From positions 1,612,001 through 1,676,000 of the forward strand of contig NZ_CP085135.1 in the NCBI RefSeq assembly GCF_020616515.1: a stretch of DNA of 64,000 bases. Direction: 5' to 3'. The DNA comes from Mesorhizobium sp. PAMC28654 (GTDB lineage: Bacteria; Pseudomonadota; Alphaproteobacteria; Rhizobiales; Rhizobiaceae). The notes under the pieces were generated by a model. The model was not told the origin of the DNA, searched no databases, and saw only the letters and a list, made by a program, of their open reading frames with translations. Within the stretch, counting starts at the first letter, position 1; every line of letters starts with the position of its first letter. Shown here piece after piece: positions 7,506 through 18,500 of this stretch. The position numbers and the translations under genes were made by a program.

Positions 7506-8192
7506 CTACCCCAACCACTTCTCATAGTCGGACACCAGCAGGTGCAGCGGAGCGACATCCTCGTCGATATTCGAGAACCGGCCGATCGGTTCGCGAAAAA
7601 CGTTGTCGGTGAGGTCGTCGTTGACCGTCGAAACCTCGCCGATCAGCACATCCTTGCCCTCGGCCCAGAAGGCGTGCCAGACGCCCGGCAAGAGCGTGAC
7701 GCTCTGGCCCGGGTCGAGCTTCAGCAGCCCGCCAGCCGGCAGCCTGTGAATGGTTCCATCGACAGGCACCGACACCTCGGCCTTCGGATCGATGCCGCCG
7801 TCGCGATCGTGCATGAACAGTTCGAGCACCAGCTTGCCGCCGCCGCGATTGATGATGTCCTCGGCCTTGATGTTGTGGCGATGCATCGGCGACAGCTGGT
7901 CCTTCCGCGAGATCATGATCTTTTCCGCGTAGAGCATGCCCATGCCCTTCTTCATGTCCTCGTAGCGACCGTTGCGAACGGTGAACAGGAAGAGGCCGAG
8001 GTCCTTGAATTTCTCCTGGCCGTAATCCGTGATGTCCCAGCCGAGCCGCGAGGTGAACACGGCCGAGGAATCGGCTTGGCGCGCCTTCGCTTCTTCGGGC
8101 GACCAATAGGCGAAGGGAGGCATGATGTAGCCGAACGAGCGGATGAAAGCGTCGGCTTCGCGGATGATGTCGTTGATGGCGGAGCGTTTCAT
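7506..8192 (-). CDS. D-lyxose isomerase-like cupin
   Basis: The 228-aa product resembles D-lyxose ketol-isomerases, which interconvert D-lyxose and D-xylulose (and often D-mannose and D-fructose) with a divalent metal. It has a single cupin fold. Metal-ligand histidines are visible in SPMHRHNIKAEDI, followed by the basic glycine-rich turn NRGGGKLVLELF and a distal cupin histidine in LLPGVWHAFWAEG. I chose ATG 8192 over the in-frame ATG at 8198 because AAGGA lies 8 bases upstream of the former and too close to the latter. The family's usual length is about 227 aa. It is divergent from the PLP enzyme at 8381, with a perfect palindrome between them. Confidence 0.75.
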   Translation of the reverse strand: MKRSAINDIIREADAFIRSFGYIMPPFAYWSPEEAKARQADSSAVFTSRLGWDITDYGQEKFKDLGLFLFTVRNGRYEDMKKGMGMLYAEKIMISRKDQLSPMHRHNIKAEDIINRGGGKLVLELFMHDRDGGIDPKAEVSVPVDGTIHRLPAGGLLKLDPGQSVTLLPGVWHAFWAEGKDVLIGEVSTVNDDLTDNVFREPIGRFSNIDEDVAPLHLLVSDYEKWLG

Positions 8193-8320
8193 GATCATGG
8201 TCCTTGGTGTCGACTTGTCCGACAAACCGCATAGCCGAACGCCGGTGCGGTGTCGATGCATCTTGCCGCCCGGCCCCGCGTGGCGCACTGAGCGCATGGA
8301 CCACCGATCCTGGCCGCTGG

Positions 8321-8338
8321 CCGCGTGACATCACGCGG
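8321..8338. promoter_or_regulatory. Perfect 8-2-8 palindrome, possible operator
   Basis: CCGCGTGA-CA-TCACGCGG lies in the gap between the divergent lyxose isomerase-like gene and the D-threonine aldolase-like gene. It is a perfect inverted repeat too symmetrical for chance at this place. The likely reader would be a LacI- or GntR-type protein; none is encoded next to it. Confidence 0.4.
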
Positions 8339-8380
8339 TTTCAGGATCATAACCCCTGCGGATTTTTCACATGGTGATTG

Positions 8381-9442
8381 ATGATGCCGACCATCCACGA
8401 TCTTGATACGCCGTCGATCCTGATCGATGCCGCACGCGCTGAAGCCAATATCGCCCGGGCACAAGCCCATGCCGACCGCCAGGGATTGAAACTCAGGCCG
8501 CATATCAAGACCCATAAACTGCCCTACTGGGCGAAGAAACAGATCGCCGCGGGCGCGGTCGGCATCACCTGCCAGAAGATCGGCGAGGCCGAGGTGATGG
8601 CCGATGCCGGGCTTGCCGATATTTTTCTCCCTTACAACATTCTCGGACGCGCTAAGCTTGAGCGCTTGCTGGCGCTGCATCGCCGCGTGACGCTGTCGGT
8701 GACGGCCGACAGCCAAGACACGATCGAAGGGCTGGTCGCCACCTTCGCCGATGGCGGTCATCGCCTGTCCGTGCTGGTGGAGTGCGATACCGGCATGGGC
8801 CGTTGCGGCGTCCAGTCGGCAGGCGAAGCCGTTGCGCTGGCAAGGCGGATCGACAAGGCCGGCGGCCTCGCCTTCGGTGGCCTGATGACCTATCCGGCGG
8901 CCGGCCGCGCCAACGAGGCCGAAGCATGGCTGGCCGATGCCAAGCAGGCACTGGCTGCATCAGGTCTCGCCTGCGAGCGCGTTTCCAGCGGCGGCACGCC
9001 GGATATGTGGCGCTCCAGCGACACATCGGTGGTCACCGAATATCGCCCCGGCACATACATCTATCTCGACCGCTATCAGGTCGGCAAAGGCGTGGGCGGT
9101 ATCGACGATTGCGCCCTCACCGTACTGTCGACGGTGGTCAGCCATCCGACGTCAACGCGTGCCATTCTCGATGCAGGCAGCAAGGCCTTGTCCAGTGACA
9201 CGCTCGGGCTAAGAGATTTTGGCGAACTGCTCGGCGCTCCCGACGCAAGGGTGACCGGGCTTAGCGAAGAACATGGCACTGTCACGCTTTCCGGTGACGC
9301 CAAGCTGCGCATCGGTGATCGCGTCCGCGTGGTGCCCGACCACTGCTGCGTCGTCACCAACCTGTTCAATGAGGTCAACCTGATCGACGGCGACCACGTG
9401 TTGGAAACACTAACGGTGGCAGCGCGCGGCCGGATGGCGTGA
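8381..9442 (+). CDS. D-threonine aldolase / D-serine dehydratase-like
   Basis: A fold-type III PLP enzyme of about 353 aa, with an alanine-racemase-like N-terminal barrel and a C-terminal D-Ser dehydratase-like domain. The PLP lysine lies in RPHIKTHK near residue 43. The phosphate and substrate region includes VECDTGMGRCG and SSGGTPDMW. Near the C terminus PDHCCVVTN holds the His-x-Cys pair that binds zinc in eukaryotic-type D-serine dehydratases (His and Asp in D-threonine aldolases), which tilts the call towards the dehydratase. The start is one of two adjacent ATGs at 8381 and 8384, preceded by an in-frame TTG. It probably acts on D-3-hydroxyamino acids in the cytosol; the substrate cannot be fixed from sequence. 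Confidence 0.75.
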   Translation: MMPTIHDLDTPSILIDAARAEANIARAQAHADRQGLKLRPHIKTHKLPYWAKKQIAAGAVGITCQKIGEAEVMADAGLADIFLPYNILGRAKLERLLALHRRVTLSVTADSQDTIEGLVATFADGGHRLSVLVECDTGMGRCGVQSAGEAVALARRIDKAGGLAFGGLMTYPAAGRANEAEAWLADAKQALAASGLACERVSSGGTPDMWRSSDTSVVTEYRPGTYIYLDRYQVGKGVGGIDDCALTVLSTVVSHPTSTRAILDAGSKALSSDTLGLRDFGELLGAPDARVTGLSEEHGTVTLSGDAKLRIGDRVRVVPDHCCVVTNLFNEVNLIDGDHVLETLTVAARGRMA

Positions 9443-9471
9443 GCCGAACGTTCGTGGGCAAGTAAAACGTC

Positions 9472-10236
9472 TCAGGGCGGTTGCCGCTCTGCCTGCCTTG
9501 CCGCGACGCGGCGCATCGCGATAACTCGGCGGCGACGGATTTCGGTGCGCATCGCCATCAGATGCAGCGCGAAGAAGAGCACCGTAAAACCAACCGCCAT
9601 AACCAGCAGCGGCCAAAGCAGGCTTGGGTCGATCGTCGGGCCACCAAGCCGGAACACGGACGCCGGCTGGTGCAGCGTGTTCCACCAATCGACCGAGAAC
9701 TTGATGATCGGGATGTTGATGAAGCCGACCAGCGTGATGATGGCGGCGGCCCAGGCAGCGCGTCCAGCATCGTCGAGCGCACGGGTCAATGCGATGATGC
9801 CGAGATACATCAGGAACAGCACGAAGACCGAGGTCAGCCGCGCATCCCACACCCACCATGTACCCCACATCGGCTTGCCCCAGATCGAACCGGTGATGAG
9901 GGCAAGCGCGGTAAAAGTGGCGCCAATCGGCGCCGCCGATTTGAGTGCGACATCGGCCAGTGGATGGCGCCAGACCAGAGTGCCCAGCGCCGACAGCGCC
10001 ATCAGCGTGTAGCACATCATGGCGAGCCAGGCGAAAGGCACGTGGATATACATGATGCGCACTGTGATGCCTTGCTGGAAATCCTCAGGCGCCGCGAAGC
10101 TCATATAGAGCCCGACAGCGAGAACAAGCGCGGCAATCCCCGCCAGCCATGGCACGACCCTGTCGGCCAGTCCGACAAACCGTGTCGGATTGGCAAGATC
10201 GGTCCAGCCGCTCAGGCGTGAAGTGGTATCGCTCAT
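9472..10236 (-). CDS. ccmC: Heme exporter protein CcmC
   Basis: This 254-aa inner-membrane protein holds heme for transfer to CcmE in cytochrome c maturation system I. It has six transmembrane helices and the tryptophan-rich WWD motif (WGKPMWGTWWVWD, residues 119-131). Flanking periplasmic histidines at 65 (YIHVP) and 189 (NTLHQ) correspond to the known heme axial ligands. No ccmA, ccmB, ccmD or ccmG is found on either side; the gene follows ndvA in the same direction and meets the convergent PLP enzyme gene 29 bases away. The rest of the ccm set must lie elsewhere. Confidence 0.9.
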   Translation of the reverse strand: MSDTTSRLSGWTDLANPTRFVGLADRVVPWLAGIAALVLAVGLYMSFAAPEDFQQGITVRIMYIHVPFAWLAMMCYTLMALSALGTLVWRHPLADVALKSAAPIGATFTALALITGSIWGKPMWGTWWVWDARLTSVFVLFLMYLGIIALTRALDDAGRAAWAAAIITLVGFINIPIIKFSVDWWNTLHQPASVFRLGGPTIDPSLLWPLLVMAVGFTVLFFALHLMAMRTEIRRRRVIAMRRVAARQAERQPP

Positions 10237-10303
10237 GCGACTTTACATAAACCGACAGAGCGATTGGGGCAATCGACCGGTGATGTCGCAGGCGGAGTTC
10301 GGC

Positions 10304-10324
10304 CCTTCTCCCTTGTGGGAGAGG
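10304..10324 (-). terminator. Hairpin after ndvA
   Basis: CTTCTCCC-TTGT-GGGAGAGG forms an 8-pair stem with a four-base loop directly downstream of the ndvA stop on the minus strand. It resembles the short CTCCC/GGGAG hairpins scattered between genes in Mesorhizobium. No clear T-tract follows. Confidence 0.4.
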
Positions 10325-10340
10325 AAGAACCGTCGTCTGG

Positions 10341-12112
10341 TCAGGCGGCTTCGCCCGTCACGGTACGGCTGAGGCGGCGAACTTCTTCGTCGTTGAGCAG
10401 GCCGCCGGCGCGGAGCAGGCTGGCGAAGCGGCCATTCCGCATCGACAATTCAGCGAAGCCACCCATTTCGACCACCCTGCCCTTGTCCATGAACACGACC
10501 AGATCGGCGTCGCGAACGGTGGTCAGGCGATGGGCGATGATGAAGGTGGTGCGGTGACGCCTGAGTTCGTCGATAGCTTCCTTGACGCGATCCTCGGTCT
10601 CGACATCGAGGGCGCTCGTCGCCTCATCGAGTACGAGGATCGGGGCATCCTTCAGCACGGCGCGTGCAATGGCGATGCGCTGGCGCTCGCCACCCGACAG
10701 CTGACCGCCGCGTTCGCCGACCAGCGTGTCGTAGCCGCTGCTCTTGGCCAGGATGAAGTCCTGCGCGGCAGCCGCGTTGGCGGCGGCATGGATCTCGTCA
10801 TTCGTCGCATCGGCGCGGCCGACGCGGATGTTGTCCTCGATCGAGCGGTTGAGCAGGCCTGCGTCCTGGAACACGGTGGCGATCGAATGGCGCAGCGACT
10901 TGCGGGTCACGGTGCGCGTGTCGACGCCGTCGATCAGGATACGGCCACTGGACGGCGAGAAGACACGCTGCAGCAGATTGATGAGCGTGGTCTTGCCTGC
11001 ACCCGTCGGGCCGACGATGGCAACGGTCTGACCAGCCTGAACCTCGAAGGAGATTTCGCTGACGCCCTGGCCCGAATTGGCGAATTCAAAGCCGACATCC
11101 TCGAAACGGACATGGCCGGTGACGTTGGTTAGATCGCGCAGGCCATCCGGCTCGGCGGCGTCGGCCGCGGAGTCCTCAAGCTTGTAGAAGTCCTCGAGCT
11201 TGGCGCGGGCTTCCGAAATCTGGTTGGCGAAGGCCGACAACTGGTCGAGGCGGGAGATGAGCAGCGTGGCGAACCGGTGAAGGCAACGACGTCGCCGACG
11301 CGCAACTGACCATGGGTGACCAGATAGGCGCCGATGATCAGCACGACCATCATCGATATGGTTGAGGACAGGCGCTGCAGCGCATTGGCGATCGCCCACC
11401 AGTCGAGCACGGGGTTCTGCGCATCGAGCAGGTTCCTGACGTAGCGGCGCAGCGTCTCGGCCTCGTGGCCAAGGCGATTGTAGCTCTGCAGCACAGCGAC
11501 GTTGCTGACCGAGTCGGTCACATGCGCGAACACTTTGTGGTAGTGGCGCTCCACGGCGGCCTGGCCGGCCTTGGTGCGCTTCATCACAAGTCGGCCGATG
11601 CCGACATAGAGCACGCCGAGCACCAGAAGCACCATCGACATCCGCAGATCCATGCTGATAGCCGTCGGGATCAACAAGACCAGCGTAACGGCCGTAGCCA
11701 AATGCTGGCGCATGAATTCGAGCCACAGGCTGAACAGCGTCTCGACCGCGCGCAACAGCGTGTGCAAAGCGTTTGAAGTGCCGCGCTGATGATGCCAGGC
11801 GAGCGGCATGGTGATCACGCGTTCGAAGGACTCGCAGAGCACTTCCGAGCGGCGGGCGTGCGCAAAGCGATCGGCGCCGCGCGCCACCAGCACAAAGGCT
11901 ATGACACTGAAGGCGCCGAGAGCGGCCCAAAGGGCGAGCATCGAGAAAACCGGACCGTGGCTGGAGATAGCGTCGATCACCCGACCGAACAGGATCGACT
12001 CAATGATCGCAATCGCGGCCAGCGCGACATTGGCGCCGCAAATCAGCGCGACGCGCTTCTTGTCGGATGCCAGATAACCCAGCGCTCTCCAATAGATCTG
12101 AAGAAGGGACAC
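10341..12112 (-). pseudogene. ndvA: Cyclic beta-1,2-glucan exporter NdvA, frameshifted
   Basis: The product is an ABC exporter (membrane domain fused to ATPase) that moves cyclic beta-1,2-glucan to the periplasm. The membrane half runs from MSLLQIYWRALGYLASD to GDVVAFTG; the frame then breaks at about 11271-11276. Adding one base (GGTTCGCC to GGNTTCGCC) continues it as FATLLISRLDQLSAFANQI. The ATPase half is complete: Walker A GPTGAGKTT, signature LSGGERQR, Walker B ILVLDEAT, H-loop IIAHRLTT. With the base restored the protein is 590 aa, the normal NdvA length. As written, no full-length exporter can be made. In rhizobia loss of NdvA impairs osmotic adaptation and nodulation, so a sequencing error is a serious alternative. 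Confidence 0.85.
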
Positions 12113-12548
12113 CGCAACTTACTCCGCCAAACTATTTGTGCACTGCATCATTTCATGACTCGTATCGGGTCAGTCGTCGCAAAACAATGCCCGTCTACAG
12201 CTTCCGTTCCCATTTCGCGAACAAAAGATAGCGACGTTCGGAAATCTGCCGTGATCAGCTAACGGTCTGAGATAAAAGGTGAAATGTCAGCGGTGCGGCA
12301 AAATCATGGCAATCAGATAGTGCTGCCACAATTTTAATCAATGAAGGTTCCCGAGAAGCTCCCAAAACCGCGATTACTCTGCCGAAACAAGATCACGAAT
12401 GTATTGGGAAGGTGAACCTTTGCCCGGAAGCCGCGCATCATCAAGCCTGTGGGGGACAGGCTAAGCCATTGAATCTAAACGAACGGCTCGAAAATCGATC
12501 ACGATCTTCGAGCCGTTGCGCTAGCGCTCCCAAATTCCCCGCCGTTTT
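12113..12548. other. ndvB-ndvA intergenic region
   Basis: This 436-base gap between the ndvB stop and the ndvA start is richer in A and T than its surroundings and has no convincing gene on either strand. On the ndvB side it holds two hairpins (12482-12517 and 12444-12462, AGCCTGT-GGGGG-ACAGGCT). The ndvA-proximal part presumably carries the ndvA promoter, though I cannot point to clear -35/-10 boxes. The size of the gap and the hairpins suggest that ndvA has its own promoter. Confidence 0.45.
12482..12517 (-). terminator. Hairpin terminator after ndvB
   Basis: AACGGCTCGAA and TTCGAGCCGTT form a perfect 11-pair stem around a 14-base loop, 32 bases beyond the ndvB stop. A second 7-pair GC hairpin follows at 12444-12462. 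T-tracts are weak, so a Rho-assisted or attenuating role is possible. Confidence 0.55.
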
Positions 12549-15500
12549 CTAGGCGGGAATCCTGACAACCACCTCGGTGTTGTCACCAGCCTTGGGCTCG
12601 AAAGATGATCCCTTGGTTTTGGAACCGTTTACTTCAAGCGAGACAGCCTTGGCCTTGTTGTCGCGGATGACACGAACCTTGAGTTCGGCGCCCAACATCT
12701 TGATCGTTGCCGTATAGCCATCCCAATGGCTGGGGAGACGTGGCTGGAACTGGATACGCTTTCCCCGCCTCTCGATACCAAGGATGCTCTCGACCGCGGC
12801 GCGGTAGAGCCAGCCCGCCGAGCCGGTATACCAGGTCCAGCCGCCACGGCCTCCCCTGCCTTCCCCGGAGTAGATGTCGGCAGCGACGACATAGGGTTCG
12901 ACACGATAGTGCTCGGCCGCCGCCTCATCGAGGGCATGGTTGACCGGGTTGAGCATCGAGAAACAGCGATAGGCATCGTCGGTGCGGCCCATTTCGGCCA
13001 GGGCAATGACGAACCACGTCGCTGCATGGGTGTACTGGCCGCCGTTTTCGCGGACACCCGGCGGATAGCTCTTGATGTAGCCGGGGTCCTTGTCGGTCTT
13101 CGAGAAAGGCGGCGTGAACAACTTGACGATCTGGAGCTTGTCATCGACCAGCATTTTTGTGGCCTGGTCCATTGCGGTCCTGGATCGCGCCGGATCGCCA
13201 TCGCCCGAGAGCACGCTCCAGGACTGGGCAATGGAGTCGATCTTGCACTCATCGGAACTGTGCGAACCAAGCGGGGTGCCATCGTCGAAGCTGCCACGAC
13301 GGTACCACTCGCCATCCCACGCGGTGGTTTCCAGGGCGCGCTTCAACATCTCGGCATGCTTCGTCCAGGCCTGAGCGTGCTTGGCGTCGCCTTCGGTCTT
13401 GGCCACGGCGGAAAAGTCGCCCAGCGTCTTCAGCAGGAACCAGCCGAGCCAGACGCTCTCGCCTTTGCCGTGCTCGCCGACCCGGTTCATGCCGTCGTTC
13501 CAGTCGCCACCCAGGATCAACGGCAAGCCCGCGGGACTGCTGCGCTTGACCGCCAGGTCGAGCGCACGCGCGCAGTGCTCGTAAAGCGAGGCGGTCTTCT
13601 TCAACGGCTCAGGCGTGAAGAAAGCGTCATGCTCGCCCTCGGCAAGGGCCTGACCATCGATGAAAGGCAACTGCTCCTTGAGGATCGCGGTATCGCCTGT
13701 CACCAGCAGGTAGCGGGCCGTGGCATGGGCGAGCCATACAACGTCATCCGAGATCATCGTTCGAACACCCGCTCCGGTGCGCGGCAACCACCAATGCTGC
13801 ACGTCGCCTTCGGGGAACTGCCTGCGCGCCGCGTTGAGGATCTGCTCGCGGGCAAGGTTCGGATCATGGGCAAGCAGGGCAAGCGTGTCCTGCAGTTGAT
13901 CGCGGAAGCCGAAGGCACCGCTCGCCTGGTAGAAGGCGGAACGGGCACGGATGCGGCAGGCAAGGCTCTGGTACGGCAGCCAGTGGTTGACCATGGCATC
14001 GAGCGCCTTGTCGGGCGTCTCGACCTGGATGGTGTCGAGAAAACCGCGCCACTCGCGCTCGTTGTCGGCCAACCGCTGATCGAAATCCTTGACGCGATGG
14101 GTCCGCACCAGCGCGCTGGCTTCCTCGACGGAGCCCGCATCGCCGAGCAGCCAGAGCATGGTCACATCGCCGCCGGCGGGCACTTCGATGTCACGGGCCA
14201 TTGCCGCGCAAGGATCGTCACCGGCTTCGATGTGGCCCGACAGGGCGCTGCCGCTGAGGACGGCATGCGGGAATTCGCTTGTGCCATGCCGGCCGAGGAA
14301 TTCACTTCGATCGGCCGTCACCGACTGCGGATCGGTGTCCCCGGCAAGGAAGGCCACGCGCTCGCTGAAATCGAGGCCATAGGGATTTTGTGCCAGCAAG
14401 GCGCCGGTGGCGGCGTCCCTGGACGAAACGATGGTTGCGGCCGTGCGCGAGCGATGGCCACCAAGCACCCATTCGGCATAGGCGTAGACGCGCAACCGCA
14501 CCGGCACCGAGCCGCCATTCTGGATGCGCAGCCGGGAGATCTTCACCGGATCCTCCGGATCCACGACATGGGTGAGATCCATCGACAACGGCCCACGCCT
14601 GGAGCGGAAGGTTGAAAAACCCTGCCCATGCCAGGCTTCGTAAGTCATCGTCGGATCGCGCACGACGGTGGCGAGCGGCGAGAACGCCTTGCCACTGGCT
14701 TGATCGTAGATGTAGACCCCCTCGCCCGGCCGATTGGTGACCGGGTCGTTCGACCACGGCGTCAGCTGGTAATCGCGGCTGTTGCGGCTCCAGGTGAAGG
14801 CAGCGCCTTCAGCCGACGTATGGAAGCCGAAGGACGCGTTGGAGACGACATTGATCCATGGCTGCGGCGTCGTGCGCCGGCCGGCAAGTCGCACGACATA
14901 ATGCCGCCCATCGCTGTCGAAGCCGCCAAAACATTCCAGTTGCTCAGCCCGCTGCCGTCCGCACGGCTGTCCACCAAGGCATGAGTACCCATTGCCGGAG
15001 CCATCGGCACCGGCAATGACGCTTCGCGAGCGGTCGCCGATCCGACAGGCTGCTGAGCATCACGCGCCTGTAGAGCAGCGGCCTCGGCCCTCTCGATCTG
15101 GTCGAAGATGGTGCCGTTGCGCGTATGCAGCACCACCCGGGCCACAGCGAGCAAGGTCTTGTAGGTCGTCTCGTCCATCAGGTCGCGGCGCACCGCGAAG
15201 ATGTGCTGGCGCGGCCCAAGTTCCTTGCCGCGCAGGCGGCTATTTTCGCAAAGCGTCTCGACCGCCCGCTGCAGGTCCTGGACATAGGAGGACGCCTGCT
15301 CGTTGACGACGACGAAATCGATCATCATGCCACGGGCACGCATATACTCCTGGAAGCGCAGCGCCTGGGCGACGATTTCCAGATCGGCAACGTCGCCGAT
15401 CCTGACCAGGAAGATCGGAAAATCACCGGAAATACTGGTCGGCCACAGGCTTGATTGCTTACCAAGCCCGGAGGCGATGGATTCTGCCGGAAGGCGCAGG

Positions 15501-18500
15501 AACGGATCGGGATAGACCAGGTAGCGCGCCAGCTTCTGCACGTTGGCGGCATCGGTCAGGCTCAACCCCAGATGACGGGTCTGCACCTGGCTACGCGTCC
15601 AGGCGAGCATCGCCTGGCGGGCGAAACTTTCCTGATGATCAAGCCGGGCGATGGCCTGCTCCAGTTCGGCGCGGTTCGCGCCGACGGCGGTCCAGAACGT
15701 CAGCGATATCTTCTTGTTCGCGGGCACACGCACCTGGCGGCGCAGCGAGACGATCGGATCCAGCGTGAAGCCGGAATGACCACCAAGCTTCGCGCCAGGG
15801 TCAAAAGCCGCCGCATCGACGATGGTGCGGCCACGCCCGATGAAGGCGCGCCGGTCGGTTTCCGCCTCGGCGTCGCGCGCTGGTCCGGACGGATCGGTGA
15901 CGAAGTGCACCATTGTGATGTCCGGTTCACTCGTCTCCCGCTTGCGCCGCGTGGCAAAGATCGCGCCGTTATTTGGAGCAATTTCCGTTTCCACGAACAT
16001 CTTCGAGAAAGCAGGATGCGCATTGTCCGAGGCATCCGAGCCGAGCACCAGTTCGGCGAAGGATGTCACTTCAATATGCCGATCGGTGTTGCCCTCGTTG
16101 TAAAGGGTCACTCGGCGGCCCTCGCCATTGCCTTCGGAGATGACGATGCATTCGACCTCGGAGCGCAGCGTGCCCACCGATTTGACAAAGCTCGCCTTGT
16201 CGTCGGAGAACAAGGTCTGCGACTTTTCCTCGGGCGCGCGCTTCGGTTCGGCTGTGGCCGACCACCAGTCTCCGGTGCCCGCGTCGCGCAGGAAGATGTA
16301 GGAGCCAAGCCGGTCTTCCGTCGGATCCGGCTGCCAGCGGGTGATGGAAAGCTCGCCCCAGCGGCTGTAGCCCGAACCTGTCGCCGTCACCATGACCGAA
16401 TAGCGGCCATTGGACATCACGCTGGTCGACCGCAGCGCCTGCAAGGGATTGATCACGATGCGCGTGTCCGGGCTTTCCACCTCGGTCTCGTCCTTGGCCC
16501 GTTCATCGGCCTCGGTCCTCACCGTCGCCGTCGGAATGTCGCGCGGCGCCCTTTCCTGCAGCAGCAATTCGGCGGATTCGATGACCGGATCGCTGTGGAA
16601 GCGGTCGCGCAAGCGCCCTTCGAAAATAGCATCGGCGACGGCGGCGATCGACATGCCCGAATGGTGCGCATAGTAGTTCAGCACCACGGCATGGTCGGTG
16701 CCCTCGGGCACGCGCTGCGGCGTGAAGTCGACCGCGTCGTAATAGCCATGACGGCCAAGCGCGCCGATTTCGCGCAACCGGGCCAGATTCTGGACGGCTT
16801 CGCGCGGGTTGAACTGCGCCGCTAGCACCGTGGCGTAAGGGGCAATCACCGTGTTCTGGCCAAGGCCGCGCTTCAGGCCAAGCCCGGGAACGCCGAAGTT
16901 GGTGTACTGGTAGGTCAGTTCACGGTCGCGGGCGTTGTAAGCCGCTTCAGAAATGCCCCACGGCACGTTCTTCTGGCGGCCGTACTGGATCTGTCGCTTG
17001 ATGATCAGCTTGCTGGTCTGATTGAGGATACTGCCTTGCGGCTCCTTCATCACCAGCGGCGGCATCAGGTACTCGAACATCGAGCCGGACCAGGACATCA
17101 GCGCGCCCTGGAAGCCGATCTCGACGATCGGCCGCCCAAGCCGGAACCAGTGCTCGGTCGGCAGGTCGCCCTTGGCGATGGCGAACAGGCTGGTCAGCCG
17201 CGCCTCGGAGGCGAGCAGATCGTAGCAGCTCTCGTCGAGTTGATGTTCCTCGACCCGGTAGCCGATCGACAGCAGCTTGCGCTCCGGCCGCATCAGGAAG
17301 GCGAACTCCATCTCGAAGGCAAAGCGGCGCGTGCGTTCGCGCAACTTCAACAGCTTGGCACGCAACGCTTCGACGGCATTGTCATCGCTATGTGAGTCGG
17401 AGACATGCGCCTCGCAGGTCGCTTCCAGCCTGGCCGCCCAATCGGCGATGACATCGCTGCGCGCCGATGCGGCCTCGGTGTCGATGGCGGTCGCCAGCTT
17501 GCGGATCTCGCCGGCCAGAACGGCCAGGTTGATGGTGCGAATCGACGCCATTTCTGGCTGCGCCTTGATCGTCTCGACCGCGCGCCGCATACCGTCGAGA
17601 CGGTCCGTCAGGCGCTGACGCAACGGTCGCAACTGGCGGCGGTCATCAGGCAGGTCGTCGAGGCTCTCGGAGAGGATCGTCACCGTGTCGAGGATGCCCT
17701 CGAAATCGCCCTGAAGATGGACGGAGGGCGCTTCCGCCCATTCCGCGCAGGCGGCGGCGACCGCAACCAGATGGCCGGCAAGATTGCCGCTGTCGACAGC
17801 TGAAATATAGAGGGGATAGAGCGGCTTTAGCGTCGTCGTGTCGTACCAGTTGAAGAGGTGGCCGCGGCTGCGCGGCATGCTCTCGATGGTCGACATTGTG
17901 GCGTCGATGCGGGTGATGGCGTCGGACAGGCTGATCCAGCCGAAATCACGCGCTGAAACAACGGACAGAAGATACACGCCGACGTTGGTCGGCGAGGTGC
18001 GCGGCGCGACAACGGGCGCCGGGCTCTCCTGGAAATTGTCTGGCGGCAGATTGTGATGCTCGGCCGTGACGAAGGTTTCGAAATAATGCCAGGTGCGCCG
18101 CGCAACGGTGCGCAGCGCATGGATGTCGGCCGCCGAGATACGCAAACGGTCCTCGGTTTCAGCCGAACGGCTGATCCAGGCGGCGACGGCCGGCGAACCG
18201 ATCCAGAACAGGGCGAAGAAGAAGGCGACGAACGCCCCGGTGGAATCGGCCAGAACCGGTATGGCAAGGCCGACAAAACCGATGATCACCGCGCCATACA
18301 TCATGCCGTAGTAGGAGCCGAGATCGTTGTCACCGTTCTTGTGCGCCTGCGAGGCGGTACGCCATTCCAGCAGGTTCTGCCGGCTGACGAACAGCCGGTA
18401 GAATGTGCGGATGATCGCGTCGCCCATCATCCACGCCAGATGCGCCATGAGAACGATCTTCAGCGCCACCATGGCCGTCCCGAAGGCAACGTCGCGAGCC

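Noticed and set aside
12726..14615. Long plus-strand open frame (629 codons) opposite ndvB
   Set aside because: It is the antisense shadow of the conserved ndvB C-terminal domain in high-GC DNA; its sequence has no domain and unusual His/Arg/Gly content.
15455..16825. Plus-strand frame opposite the middle of ndvB
   Set aside because: Composition typical of antisense of a GC-rich gene; no start signals.
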